Shown here piece after piece: positions 1 through 11,850 of a DNA stretch of 64,000 bases. Source of the stretch: Chiua virens (lineage: Eukaryota > Basidiomycota > Agaricomycetes > Boletales > Boletaceae); the NCBI GenBank assembly GCA_019787685.1, contig JAHNUO010000001.1:806001-870000 (forward strand), in the 5' to 3' direction. Both the position numbers and the translations under genes were made by a program. Each line of letters opens with the position of its first letter. Position 1 is the first letter of the stretch. Under the pieces are notes generated by a model. That model was not told where the DNA came from. It ran no database searches and saw nothing but the letters and a program-made list of their open reading frames with translations.

Positions 1-72
1 GCCAAGTGTCAGCTAAGACCGACGACAAATTGCTGATGATGCACACTGACCGTCTGATATAGTTGCATAGTC

Positions 73-1230
73 ATGCCAAAAGGAGACAAGATCAGCCCTG
101 ACACACAATGGGCCATTATTCGATTGAGCAGGCTCATCAAGACAGATGAAATTGCTATGTGTCTCTCCCTTTCAACCCGTTCTGTCCATCACATCAAATC
201 ACATTTTGAAACACACAGGACCATCATGGGACATCAAGAGAACATGGTTGATGAGGAACGCAAGAATAAAATGCACCTTCATGATGTTGATGTCAAGGTG
301 AGTCTTACTTTCTTTATTGTATGAGTATGTTGTCATACAGACATCCGACATGGCTGCCTGTACCACTTGGGACTTACCTATAATGTTTAGTTTCTGCTGG
401 GAACCATTCAAAAGACTCTGGACTTGTACCTTGATGAACTTCAAGAAATGCTTGTCACTTCTTGTGGTGCTGATGTCTCGCAATCAACCGTATGGTGCAT
501 GCTCCACAGAGCAGGATTCACAATGAAAAGGTAGGTTTTAGTATTGATCAGTGTCGTGTTCACAAACCTGCTCCTTCAGGTCACATGTGTTGCAGCAGAG
601 TGCTCTGCTCAGAAGCGACTTGAATACATTGCTCATATTGGAAGGTATGAGGCAGACCAGCTTGTTTTTGTTGATGAAAGTTCTGTGGATCGCTGTACTA
701 CATACCATGGTCGAGCATGGTCTATCTGAGGAAGCAAAGCCCAATGCAAGGCATTTTTCATTCATGGACATCGGTATGATTTTTATACAGCATTTGATTT
801 GAGTTATACAAACTGGCTGACTGTAAAACAGCTTTTCTGTTCTTCCAGCACTCACACTACATGATGGAATCATACACTGCAACATTGTTGAGGGGTCCTT
901 CACCATGGACACATTCTCAGATTTCATAGATCTTACTTGATAAGATGTGGCCTTATCCAGAAACAAATTCAGTTATTGTTATGGACAATTGTAGGATTCA
1001 CAAGCACCCAGAAATTCAGAATCGAATTGAGGTGAGGCGAGTTTTCTTATTTCTCTCCGATCCCTAAACTCATTTTACTTCCACTGGCAGGGGTATGCGG
1101 TATGAGTTCCTTCCACCTTACTCCCCTGACCTCAACCTGATCAAGCTGGCATTTTTGGCAATGAAGTACAACCTGCACAGAAATGGGGAATATGCTTGAT
1201 TGGTGATGATGCAGTTGTTGGACGAGGACA
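73..1230 (+). pseudogene. Decayed DDE-superfamily (Tc1/mariner-like) transposase
   Basis: An N-terminal helix-turn-helix-like segment (MPKGDKISPDTQWAIIRLSR) starts at 73. It is followed by short probable introns (for example 298-390) and then by the DDE core. The first acidic residue lies in VFVDESSVDR (about 660-690) and the second in VIVMDNCRIHKH (about 970-1005). The third-site block FLPPYSPDLNLIKLAF (about 1110-1155) reads NLIK where related families have NPIE, so the third catalytic glutamate is lost. Frame breaks occur between exons. Basidiomycete genomes carry many intron-containing transposases of this type. I found no terminal inverted repeats, so the element ends are unknown. Inactive copy; the family call is good and the exon limits are approximate. 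Confidence 0.7.
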
Positions 1231-1473
1231 TTTACATGACTCTGACACGTGCTTTGTACATTATCTCCCCTGAAGACTCTATGGGCTGGTATCATCACTG
1301 TGGTTATATGTAGACAGTGTAGTAGTAGGTGACTCCAAGTCCATTGTATGTGACAGGTTGGGTTTTCTGACCATTTTCATCTTGTACTTCACATATCACA
1401 TTGCGTAAGTAGTACTAGTTTGTCTCCAGTTCCTCATCATCACCGTGTTTCTGCACATTGAACTTCAATATTC

Positions 1474-2921
1474 ATGTCGAGAAAGTGCAAGAAGGCTGAC
1501 ATTGTGGCCCCCACTGCAACCCATGACACTGGGGTCACTGCAGAAACAGTTCCTCAGCAGAGCATCAAAGGTATGCTTTTTTTTCACTCATTTTGCTACG
1601 TTACAAGCAAAACATAAGTCCAGTGGTGAAAACTGGAGCATGTGCAAAGTGTTGTTCATCAAAGGTCAAGTGTAGCTTTGCTTCAGGGGCCAGTGCATGC
1701 CAAAGATGCACAGATCATGGTTTACTCTGTGTCGCTCAAGAAATCCATGCATGTCCTACTCATAGTACCAGTGCTGCACCTGAGCTCCCTTGATCTGCTG
1801 ATCAGCCAGATGTCGCTCAACATCAGTTGTGCTCTAGGAAACAGGCTTGTTAGCCTAAGGCTGCACAAGTCATCGCACAGCCCTTGCCTCCAAGTCCATC
1901 TCTGGATTCTCCCAAGCCAGCTACCAAATGACAGCACTACTATTTACAACCTCCTGATAACAATGTAGATGCTTCCTCAGGTGGCCTGTCGAGTATCCCA
2001 CCAGATGAGTCACCATCCCCATTGCTGTCCTATGATCTAATGTTCAATTCTTTGAACCTCAACTTGAACCCAATCCTTGAGGCTGATGAAGAAATGGGTT
2101 TTACCATTCTTGATGACTCAGACCTTGGCAGATCAGAGGCAGGTAAACTTTTGAGTGCCCTCCAACTCTCGGCAGCAATGGCCGATGATGACTCAGAGGT
2201 GGACCTGAATGCGAGCGACTCAGAAGACTTTGGCTGTCAGATTGATGCAGTTGGTAACAGTGACGCAGATGACATGTTGAGCTCTGAGTCTGAGTCTGCC
2301 CATGATGCACTGGAACTCAAGCTTCAGCGCACACTAGCATGCACAAAACCTGCACCCAAGACCAACTGCAACACCACATAGCCCAAGGAAAAGGGCAAAG
2401 CTACTGCCTCTGTGTCTCTTTTGACAAGCTATGGTCATACCACTACCACTGGCACTTATGATCTGAAAACATGTTGTGCATGCTAGTTTATCAGCACATA
2501 CTCACAACACTGACTTGTTTTAGCCTTTGAAATCTGATGTGCTATCCACCATTCTGATGGATCACCAAACTCTTCTTTTGTCCTCAAGAACAACTCCTCT
2601 CTCGAAGATATTTGCGAAATTGTTGCAGAGAAGCTCAACTGTTTTTCTACACAAATCTGGCTCCAGTATTGGCTCAGCACTGAGAAGTGCCATGAGGGAC
2701 TGACATCCCTTCAATCAGATGAGGAGCTCAAGCTATTCATGGAGTTGATGAGAGATCATTTCGTTCTGAGATGCCTTCAGAATGGGAAGCCGTCGGCATG
2801 CCAACTCAAGAAGATCATGGTGTATTTCAAAGACGCTGCGTCTGAGTCATTGAACAAGCCACCTAAAGTTGGAAATGGCAAAAAGGAAGCAGTACATTAC
2901 ACCCAACACTCATATCCATAC
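1474..2921 (+). pseudogene. 5' half of a split zinc-cluster/SAM-like gene
   Basis: This starts at ATG 1474. A probable short intron begins at 1571, and the next segment has six cysteines spaced C-x2-C-x6-C-x8-C-x2-C-x6-C (CAKCCSSKVKC then CQRCTDHGLLC, about 1632-1727), the Zn2Cys6 binuclear cluster pattern. A strongly acidic Ser/Asp-rich stretch follows (2090-2300), then a segment around SLQSDEELKLFMELMRDHF (2700-2765) that looks like the PB1-like part of a repetitive basidiomycete protein family. There are in-frame stops. The coding similarity stops exactly at the Gypsy-1 LTR at 2922 and resumes at 18332, where the downstream domains of the same family lie. I infer one gene broken by Gypsy-1 copy A. 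Function unknown; possibly a DNA-binding protein. Confidence 0.55.
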
Positions 2922-3352
2922 TGAAACAACCTAGAACAAGACTAGACTGTTTAAGTGTAGTGGTTGAGTGAAGAGGGGGTTCAGTCCAGTGAAGAGGCAA
3001 AAACTCCAAGAGAACTTTGTTAGAGCTCTCTGGCTTTGATTCATGGGGTTTATATACTACATGGATGTTGGAGTTCTAATCTGGGTATGAACTACGTAGA
3101 TAAGCATAATGTATCCTATTGGATGATAAGGTGTGAATCGATATGAGTCATAGATAAGAGCATAGCCTTGCACTGCCGATGATGAGTCAGTGATAAGGGA
3201 AATGAAAAGATAAGGACATGAGGTGATGGATGCTGTGTTATTGTGGCAGCCAATTGGAAGTGATCCTTTGGACAGCCTTGGCATGAGGCGACTATCTTCA
3301 GAATAAATCGAATGTTGGAGTTGTTAAGTGAGGAAAAGTTGGTGTCGTAACA
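2922..3352 (-). repeat. 3' LTR of Gypsy-1 copy A
   Basis: 431 bp, TG...CA in element orientation. It is about as long as the 432-bp LTRs of copy C, and diverged from them. Its left neighbour is the split gene. The internal polypurine tract (minus strand AAGGGGGATAG) follows at about 3353-3363. The pol stop codon lies inside the LTR. The partner LTR is missing, so no target duplication can be checked. Confidence 0.88.
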
Positions 3353-6300
3353 CTATCCCCCTTCTGATGATTAGACTCCAGATAATCTGTTTCATAATTG
3401 AGACGATGGAGAACATCCTCATGTGTATTTTCAGTTTTATCGTCATAGGTTCGGAACATAGAGTTAAATTCAGTTTGTGTGACTTTTAGTTTTCTTGGGG
3501 CGTCTGGGTGTGCTTCATGGAAATCTGATATGAGATCCAGAGCATTTTTTAGATTCTTTAGTGGTTCCCAGGTTCTTTCGTCATCATCATAACCTTTCCA
3601 GTGTATGAGATATTCTAAGCGGCGTCCCTTCATTCAGGAATCGACAATATAGTCTGCTTCGAATTCTTCTTCTCGGTCATCTCCGATTACAACAGGGCGC
3701 GGTTTGTAAACCGGTTGTTCGGGAAGGTGTTCTTTATAGGGTTTGACCTGAGAAATATTTACAACTGGGTGTATTCGCATAGTGCATGGGAGTCGAAGCT
3801 TTGAGGCATTCGGTCCGTGCATGGATATTATGTCATAGGGTCCAATCCACTTGTCTGTGAATTTGGGGTGTTGTTTTATTTTTAAGTTTGCTGTAGAGAG
3901 CCAGACCTTGTCTCCGATAGAATAGGAGGGTAGTTCTGATCTCGATCTATCTGCAACGTTTTTCATATGTTCCGCGGCTGTATCTATATTAGATTTGGTT
4001 TGTTCTAGAACTTTGGAGAAATCCGTAATGTAGTTCTGAGCAGCCAGGTTTGTCATGGATTGTGGCATAATTCCCATCCTTGGGACATAGGAACATGTGA
4101 TTTCGAATGGTGAGAATTTAGTAGCAGTATGTTTCTTGCTGTTATATGAAAATTGTGCGAGAGGGAGCCAGTCAGCCCATGTGTTATCCTTTTCTGCACA
4201 GAACATGCGAAGGTATTGCTGCACTTCTCTATTCATTCATTCTGATTGTCCATCTGTTTGTGGATGATGTGCGGTGCTTAGTTTGGGTGTTATTTTTAAC
4301 CCTGAGCATATATCTTTCATAAGTTGGGAAGCGAATTGCAGTCCTCTATCTAATATGATGGTTTTAGGGAGGCTGTGATGTTTCCATATGTGTGAGAGAT
4401 ATAATTTAGCAAGATCCATAGATGAACACGTTTTGTGGCAAGGAATGAATTCGACTTCTTTAGAGAAGCGATCCATAACCATGAGAATGGAATCATAGGA
4501 GTGTGAAAGTGGGAGATCTGTGATGAAATCTGCTGAGATATCTTCCCATGGTAATGACGGTGTTTCTAAAGGTTGTAGAAGTCCTGTTGTCTTTTGATTG
4601 GAGCCTTTGAAACGAGCGCATCTTTCATAGTGTGAGACATAATTTTTGACTTCTTCATTCATTCGAGGCCATATGTAGGTTTGAGATAGAAGTTCTAAGG
4701 TTTTGTCGTAACCGGGGTGTCCGGCTTCAGGTGTGTCATGAAACATAGTGATGGATTTGGTGTGTAATATATCGGGAATGAAGATCCTACCCCCCTTTCT
4801 AAGGAAGTTGTCCTCGACTGTATATCCGATAGATAGTAGATGTTTCATGGCATTGGGTGATAACTTCATAGTTTCATGCTGTATATCAGACAGAAATTGG
4901 TCGCCATTATAGAGGAGAGTGACAGCTGATCTGATCTTGGATGGATCCATGAGAAGGATTCCTTTGTTATCGTCTTCAATTCTGATCATATGGTCCTCTC
5001 TCCTACTTAAAGTGTCAGCTTTTCCCATGGTGACTCCAGCCTTATGGTGCCAAGTGAGTTGAAGCATGAGAGATACTGTGCCCATCTTGCTTGTCTTTGG
5101 TTAAGATCTTGGTGTGTCATAAACCATGTAAGGTTCTGGTGGTCATTCCATATTTCAAATTCATGTTTTGCACCTTCAAGATAGTGGCACCATAGTTCTA
5201 GAGAGTGGATAACTGAGAGCATTTCTTTATCAGCTATCGGGTAGTTCCGTTCTTCTGGTGTCATAGAGTGGCTATTATAAGCAACAGGGTGCCAAAGTCC
5301 TTCTTTTTCTAAAGATAGAACTGCTCCCGTTGCGAAATCCAATGAATCGCATTCTAAGCGATATTTGGAGTTCTGATCTGGATCAGCAAGTATAGGGGCT
5401 GTCATAAATGCCTTTTTAAGCATAGTGAATGCTTCATCACAAGCGAAGGTCCATTCAAACTTCTGATCCTTTTTAGTGAGGTCATGTAATGGTCGTGCTA
5501 TTTTCCCATAATCTCTAATGAATCTGCAGTAGAAGTTGGCAAGTCCGAGGAAACTTCTGATGTGTTTGACTGATGTGGGAGTTGGCCATTCGGCTACTGC
5601 TTTGGTCTTTTCATTATCCATTTTAATCCCATCAGTTCCCACGATCATTCCGAGGAAGTCCACTTCTTTTACACGAAAGAAGCATTTTTCTGGTTTTACA
5701 TAGAGGTCATTATCTTGGAGGCGTTTAAGCACTTCGAGTACGATTTTGTCATGAGTTTCATAATCATCGGTGTTTGTGAATATCATAAGGTCGTCAATAT
5801 AGACAACAACAATACTGTTCATGTCGGCAAAGATCTCGTTGTAGGAGTCAATGACCCCTTGAGGTGATAAACCCGTGTTCCCGCTTTGTTTACAGGATGC
5901 CCAGATTGCCCATATCGATTGTCCTACCCGTCCGTCGTGGTCCCATGTCCATCCGAGTGGATCCAACCCATATTCGTATGTTTTGTTCTTCGTTCCTACA
6001 CGTTTTCGCGCGAGGTGACCGAATCAGGTTGCTCAATCAGGAACGCACGACGTACACTAATCAACTCTCTTTTGTCCAATTTCTATTTTATTTCGTACCT
6101 TCTTAGATTTTTTTTAGACGGTTCCGTGTTATCGACACGTATCCGATTGGTTATAAGGAATGGATAGTCGGGTCGTACGACATTTTAAAGGTAGTCCATT
6201 GATTCACGGATCAAACCTTATCCCATCTTGACAGAACATTGTTTTCCTTTTCACGGGTCAATCTCCATGAGAGTCGGCTCCGTATACGTATGCTTCCCTT

Positions 6301-8048
6301 ATTTATTCAATACTTTATCCGCTGTAAAAGTCCCAGGGAATACCTGAGACTATAAAATTTGTGTTCGTAAATAAAAATTTTATCTTTGGATCCCAGTTTT
6401 CTCTCGCGTTCTAAGTCACCTCACCTGTTTAACTATCTTTTCTATCCGCCCTTACTCGTACTCGATCACCGTTGTGCTCGAGTCTCTGCCTTGTCGCCAA
6501 ACTATCCGACTGTCCACGTTTCGGCCGGTTTTGTCGACCTTCATACGGTTTCACCCAGGAACGCGTCCGGATTGCTTTCAAAGCTCCTGTCAACGCCTTG
6601 ACACTTCGTCTCCAACCTCAGAACCCCTTGGGATGAGTCATACTCGCACCCATCCCTTTTCTTTCTATCTGACAGTTCTTCTAACCCTGTTCCTGTCACA
6701 CCAGCCCATTCTTTATTTCTTCATCGTTCATCATGGTTTGGAATGTGGCTGGGGAGTTACATAATCTGAAGTACATGATGATGGGTTCGAATGACCCTCG
6801 GTGGCAAACAAAAGCTGCTTTCCATTCATTGCCTTCTTTGATGCGTACATTGTTGTATCCCCATTGGAGATCCATTTTTGTAAATAGTTTAGCGTCTTTT
6901 AGTTTATACACAAGCTGTGATATAAGTGGCAAGGGATAGTTATTTTTGCTTGTATGTTCATTTAGGTATCGGTAATCCTGGACCATTCGTTTCTTTCCAT
7001 CCTTTTTAGGGACGAAGAAGACCAGAGATGTCTGTTTGGACTTAGAGGGTCTGATGTAACCTTTCTTTAATTGGTCATCAATAAATGTGGAGACCTCCTC
7101 TTGTTCTGTGACAGAGAGAGGTATTCAGTGACCCTTTTTAGGAATGAAAGACTCTTTGAGGTCAATGCTGTGGTCCCATGGTTTTCGTAATGGTATCCTT
7201 TCGGATTCCGTTTTTCCAAATACTTTAGCATATTTCATATATTCTCGTGGGACCATCTCTTCAAGAGTGTGTTCCTTAGGAGGAGTAGGTGGAGTTTCCA
7301 TGTTTGCGGTAAAAATATGAGATTCCACGATAGAGTTTGCATATTTAAGTTCTTCTGCAATAATGGAATCTAAGAAGTTGTCTTCGTCTTGCATGTGACA
7401 AGATTCCGGGCATCTCTGCATTACAACTGATCCTGTGGTCCAGTTTATATGGGGATTGTGGTGCTTTAACCAAGTATATCCGAGGATAAGGTCGTTCTTT
7501 CCAAGGTTGGTTATTTCGGCATCCACTATCTCTCTGTGACCTTTGTAATCAATCAGGATTTGTGTGGCGTGAGTAATAGAACCCGCTTGATTCTTGGTTC
7601 CATCGACATTGAAGACTTGAATGACATGGGGGAAAGTGTGTGTAGGAAGTTTATGTTTAGCGATGTAATCTTCGTGTATGAATATTGCATTTGCTCCACT
7701 ATCTAATAACACTTTTGCTCTGACATAACCAATTTGGTTTACTGGGGATACCAAAATTGGTAATACTATCTCTTTTTCTACCAATGCAGATCTAATGAAA
7801 GACCCATCGGGTATTTGTTTTGGGACAGACTTAAGCACGGAACTATTGTGTCCGCCATGCTCTGCAGAGACGCTGTCAACACTTTCATTTTCTGTTGTTT
7901 TTGGTGGTTTAGGTAGTTTATCCTCTTGCCAGGGAGGTGTTTCGGAATATTGAAAATCAAAGTTTAAAGAAATAGAGTTTTCATAGTACTTTGGAAGGGT
8001 AGTGCGAACGTGAGATCCCAGTTTACTCAGTTCGCCTTGCCTTTTCCC
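3298..8048 (-). pseudogene. Gypsy-1 copy A pol (broken)
   Basis: The same protein as the intact pol of copy B, in pieces. It has protease with LLDSGA (about 7700), RT with YIDD (about 5800), RNase H, integrase zinc finger and core (5000-4240), and a C-terminal chromodomain (3640-3540). In-frame TGA stops at 3634-3636 and 4237-4239 stand where copies B and C have CGA arginine codons. One base is missing near 5050 and a further stop lies near 7125. A T3 solo LTR interrupts RT at 5840-6723. The frame opens in the -1 register at the GGGAAAA site (8042-8048). Confidence 0.9.
5840..6723 (+). repeat. T3-family solo LTR in the RT of copy A
   Basis: 884 bp, TGTAGGAGTC...TTCTTCA, flanked by the 4-bp duplication TCGT (5836-5839 and 6724-6727). 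Removing it and one TCGT restores the RT sequence seen in copies B and C. It has a TATA box (ACTATAAAAT, about 6350) in a context shared with T1 and T2 (GAGACTATAAAA-like). The first bases form a hairpin, GGAGTC-AAT-GACCCC, with one mismatch. No internal coding sequence, hence solo. Confidence 0.9.
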
Positions 8049-8481
8049 TTCTTTTCAGTTTCGTATTTGTCATAATAATACACTTGTACTTCTTTGGGGT
8101 TCATTCCTCGGATGGCCGCGAAAGGGTCTTTTTCCGGGACTGAAGAAGTTGATGCTTTAGGGGCTTCTTTTTGTTGGGTGGTGGATCTCGCTTTTCGAGA
8201 TTTCCCACATGAGGCTTTGTGGTTGCCGGCATAGTATTTGCAGTCGGAGCACTGCACTTTGGGTTTGGGACATTCCTTTGGAATGTGCCCTGTATTCCCA
8301 CAATTGTAGCATTTATTATTGGGGTTGACCTTCTTTTGGCCAACTGCCCTGACTTGTTTGCCGGTAAACCAGCCATCTTCGTCAACTTAGCCAATGTCCA
8401 TTGCATTGGGGTCCTTTTTCTTAGTTCGTTCCCCACGGACATATTGGAGTTGCTCCAATGAATTTCCTGCCTGTCTTATCA

Positions 8482-8939
8482 ATGAGAGACGGCTCCGTAT
8501 ATGTACGCTTTCCTTATTTATTTGATACTTTACCCACTGTAAAAGTCCCAGGGAATACCTGAGACTATAAAATTTGTGTTCGTAAATAAAAAATTTCATC
8601 TTTCGATCCCCGTTTTCTCTCGCATTCTAAGTCGCCTCGTCTGTTTAACTATCTTTTCTATCTGCCCTTACTCATACTCGATCACCGTTGTGCTCGAGTC
8701 TCTGCCTTGTCGCCAAACTATCCGACTGTCCGCGTTTCGGCCGGTTTTGTCGACCTTCATACAGTTTCACCTGGGAACGCGTCCGGATTGCTTTCAAAGC
8801 TCTTGTCAACGCCTTGACACTTCGTCTCCAACCTCAGAACCCCTTGGGATGAGTCATACTCGCACCCATCCCTTTTCTTTCTATCTGACAGTTCTACTAA
8901 TCCTGTTCCTGTCATACCAGCCCGTTCTATAATTCTTCA
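8482..8939 (+). repeat. Truncated T3-family LTR
   Basis: Matches the last about 457 bp of the T3 LTR at 5840-6723, including TATA region and 3' end. The first half is missing together with adjacent gag sequence, so one deletion probably removed both. The four bases after its end are GTGC. Confidence 0.85.
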
Positions 8940-8945
8940 GTGCGT

Positions 8946-9558
8946 TGAAGGTAATAAATCCCAGCTGTAGTGCAATACTCAGGGGGATTGAAAGAAATAG
9001 AAAGAGGGTGAAGGAATGCGATTCCGTTCAACCCAGGGACAACACTGAGTTGGTGAACGATGAATAATGGTTTTTGAGTAGTCCGAGATGAATCCGGGGG
9101 GAATCCGGATTAAAACGGATAGAAAAGCGGACGTGGCAGTCCAATCTGGATCGAGAAAACACAAGGAGAGCGAGAGAAAACAAATGTCAACCGAAAACAA
9201 TGTGAGACAGATGCACACGGGCAAAAGCTACTGTATTTTGTCAATACAGTGAATTTATAGTCCTTGGGAATATCCTCAGACTCATCCTAAGTAAGGATAA
9301 TAATAAAAAGAAGGTTTTCGTACGGTATAAAGTTTGAGAGGCACCCGAATGTCCCTGTAAGGGCTGCGTGACGTGGTCTAGCCAATGCTAAGTATGAATA
9401 AGGAGCATCGAAAATAAAATAAAAGAGTCCGAGGCAAAACGGGCACAGATACAGCAATCTGGATGAGTTCGCACAAGCAGACAGATCAGGATTGGGATTG
9501 GGTGACGACGGGGTGCGGAAATGTGCTATGCAAGCACAGGGAATACCTATTCCCTACA
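8946..9558 (-). repeat. T1-family solo LTR
   Basis: 613 bp, reverse orientation (the minus strand begins TGTAGGGAATAGG). Flanked by the 4-bp duplication GCGT (8942-8945 and 9559-9562). Terminal hairpin GGGAAT-AGGT-ATTCCC. TATA box region near 9245. Inserted in copy A gag. Confidence 0.92.
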
Positions 9559-9872
9559 GCGTTTTCCTTTTAGGCGAGATAACACGGCAAGTACGGCAGT
9601 GTATGAGCCGGGTGTGATAGTGTTTTGGTTTACATCTATCCATCCTTTAATTTTAGCCCACTATTCTTTGAATCAGGCCAGTTCTCCATCATAGGTTCCA
9701 GGGTCAGTGAAGATTTCGACCTTTCCCGTGGATTGGGGTTTATTTTGCAGTGCGGCGATAGCACTGCTCATGTGTGTAATGATAAATATGGCTGCTTGCA
9801 GCTGATCTGAATCTTTTTCGTTTTGGTCATTCATTGCCCGAGTCACATCTATGATATCTTGTTGTGACATGT

Positions 9873-10118
9873 TTACCAAGTGTCAGTGGTTGGTTCTGGT
9901 GCTCCCCAAGCGTTAGCAGTGGCTGTTCTGTATTCTTCGTAGGGTGAGAAGAGACCGAAGGTGACTGTGAAAGGGTAGTCTCGATGTTTGATAGAGACGT
10001 AGATTGGGCGTTGAGATTCTTGTACCTTGTTTGTAAGGTAGAATGCAGTGTAGCTGAAAAAGTATATGGTGAGAGTGCAGGAGATGATAAGTGTGATTGC
10101 AACGAGTTCCCAAGACAT
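9873..10118 (-). CDS. Gypsy-1 copy A ORF2, small membrane protein
   Basis: 81 codons with an ATG start. Residues 5-28 (LVAITLIISCTLTIYFFSY...) form one hydrophobic segment, followed by a short basic/polar part, the block FGLFSPYEEY, and an acidic Trp-ended tail. It sits between ORF1 and gag: the ORF1 stop is 8 nt upstream and its own TAA is 2 nt before the gag ATG (TAAACATG). It is nearly identical to ORF2 of copy C and very different from that of copy B. I know of no named family. Role unknown; a membrane-anchored accessory or envelope-like function is speculation. Confidence 0.7.
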   Translation of the reverse strand: MSWELVAITLIISCTLTIYFFSYTAFYLTNKVQESQRPIYVSIKHRDYPFTVTFGLFSPYEEYRTATANAWGAPEPTTDTW

Positions 10119-10126
10119 AAATCTAT

Positions 10127-11300
10127 TTAGAGGTATTTGGAGGGGGTCCTAAGAGTATTTCTAGGACGTAATGAGGGGAATTCAAAGTTATCGTTGAAGG
10201 TAATATATCCCGGCTGTAGTGCAATACTCAGGGGGATTGAAAGAAATAGAAAGAGGGTGAAGGAATGCGATTCCGTTCGACCCAGGGACAACACTGAGTT
10301 GGTGAACGACGAATAATGGTTTTTGAGTAGTCCGAGATGAATCCGGGGCGAATCCGGATTAAAACGGATAGAAAAGCGGACACGGCAGTCCGATCCGGAT
10401 TGAGAAAATATGAGGAGAGCGAGAGAAAACGAATGTCGACCGAAAATGATGTGAGACAGATGCACACGGGCAAAAGATACTGTATTTTTGTCAATACAGT
10501 GAATTTATAGTCCTCGGGAATACCCTCAGACTCATCCTAAGTAAGGATAATAATAAAAAAAGAAGGTTTTCGTACGGTATAAAGTTCGAGAGGCACCCGA
10601 ACGTCCCTGCAAGGGCTGCGTGACATGGTCTAGCCAATGCTAAGTACGAATAAGGAGCATCAAAAATAAAATAAGAGAGTCCGAGGCAAATCAGGCGTGG
10701 ATACAGCAATCCGGATGAGTTCGCACAAGCAAACAGATCAGGATCGGGATCGGGTGACGACAGGGTGCGGAAACGTGCTATGCGAGCACAGGGAATACCT
10801 ATTCCCTACATCGTATTGTGGGTAGGGGCGGATGCGAGAGGGTATTAAATTTGCCCTGTATCATCTTTCTGCTCTTTTTCTCTGCAAAGCCATTCTATTG
10901 GCTATTCTCTCGATTTCTCTGGGTGGGAGCCAATCATTAGGGTCTCCTAAACTTTCCTCAGAGGGTTTCCTTTTAGGGATGGGTAACAGTTCTCTTTCAG
11001 GAAGGGGTGTGGGAAAGTATTCGCGCTTTACCTCAGCTTCCTCTGTTGGATACCTAAGCTCCGGGCTGTCAGACCGGGTTCACTCGTAGTCAGATAGGGA
11101 CGCGTCGTCTCCTATGAAGTGGCCTAGCAAGGCGTGAAAGATCTCTGTATCTGTCCTGTCCTCAGGATCAAGATCCTCTAAGGCAACTACCTCAGCGAGA
11201 TAGGCAGCATCAAGTACGTATGGTGAGTCTTCTAGACCCGGGAATGCTTCTTGAGTGGCGGCGACAATGGAGAGAGGGAGGGAAGTCACTATTTTTTGTG
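10127..11300 (-). pseudogene. Gypsy-1 copy A ORF1, split by a T1 LTR
   Basis: Homologue of ORF1 in copies B and C. The C-terminal end (…LRPRNTLRTPSKYL) is at 10127-10190 and the rest at 10811-11300, separated by the T1 LTR at 10195-10810. The conserved block EDLDPEDRTDTEIFHALLGH is at about 11120-11180. Further frame breaks occur upstream of the acidic part (near 11080). No in-frame ATG precedes it. Function unknown. Confidence 0.7.
10195..10810 (-). repeat. T1-family solo LTR
   Basis: 616 bp, flanked by the 4-bp duplication TCGT (10191-10194 and 10811-10814). Copy B keeps the equivalent unoccupied site (TTGTCGTATTG near 17161), so the insertion point is certain. Same terminal hairpin as other T1 copies. 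Confidence 0.93.
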
Positions 11301-11458
11301 GTCTCAGTAAAGAGGACAATGAGCGACGGGTGCACTATTAGCTGGTGCACTATGTGGACCTTGGGTCTCGAGCGGCTTATTTGAAGCTAATAAAGTCTTT
11401 CTTTTCAAAGTTTGCAACTTACTTGGGGTGCTGCTTGTAATAGAGATAAGACGGCTAC

Positions 11459-11850
11459 TGAAACAACCTAGAACAACCTAGACTGTTAAAGTTGTAGTGG
11501 TGTAGTGAAGAGGGGGTTCAGTCCAGTGAAGAGGTGAAAACTCCAAGAGAACTTTGTTAGAGCTCTCTGGCTGTGATTCATGGGGTTTATATACTACATG
11601 GATATCGGAGTTCTAATCTGAGTATGAACTATGTAGATAAGCATACTGTATCCTATTGGATGATAAGGTGTGAATCGGTATGAGTCATAGATAAGAGAAA
11701 TGAAAAGATAAGGGCATGTGTTGATGGATGCTGTGTTATTGTGGCAGCCAATCGGATATGATCCTTTGGACAGCCTTGACATGAGGCGTATATCTTTAGA
11801 ATAGATCGAAAGTTGGAGTTATGAAGTGAGGAAAAGTTGATATCGTAACA
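11459..11850 (-). repeat. 3' LTR of Gypsy-1 copy B
   Basis: 392 bp, TG...CA. It lacks a 40-bp stretch of the upstream (U3) part that copies A and C have (present at about 47550-47590). Both LTRs of copy B lack it, so the deletion predates this insertion. The polypurine tract (AAGGGGGATAG on the minus strand) abuts its inner end at 11851-11861. Confidence 0.96.

Larger units (their letters stand above)
8027..9870 (-). pseudogene. Gypsy-1 copy A gag (interrupted and partly deleted)
   Basis: The start ATG is at 9868-9870 (MSQQDIIDVTRA), two bases after the ORF2 stop. The C-terminal part (8027-8480) keeps the lysine-rich tail and a zinc-knuckle region with a CxNCG-type motif. About 350 bp of the middle, present in copies B and C, is replaced by a truncated T3 LTR, and a T1 solo LTR sits next to it. 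A stop interrupts the N-terminal part near 9673. The overlap with pol and the GGGAAAA site is kept. Confidence 0.8.
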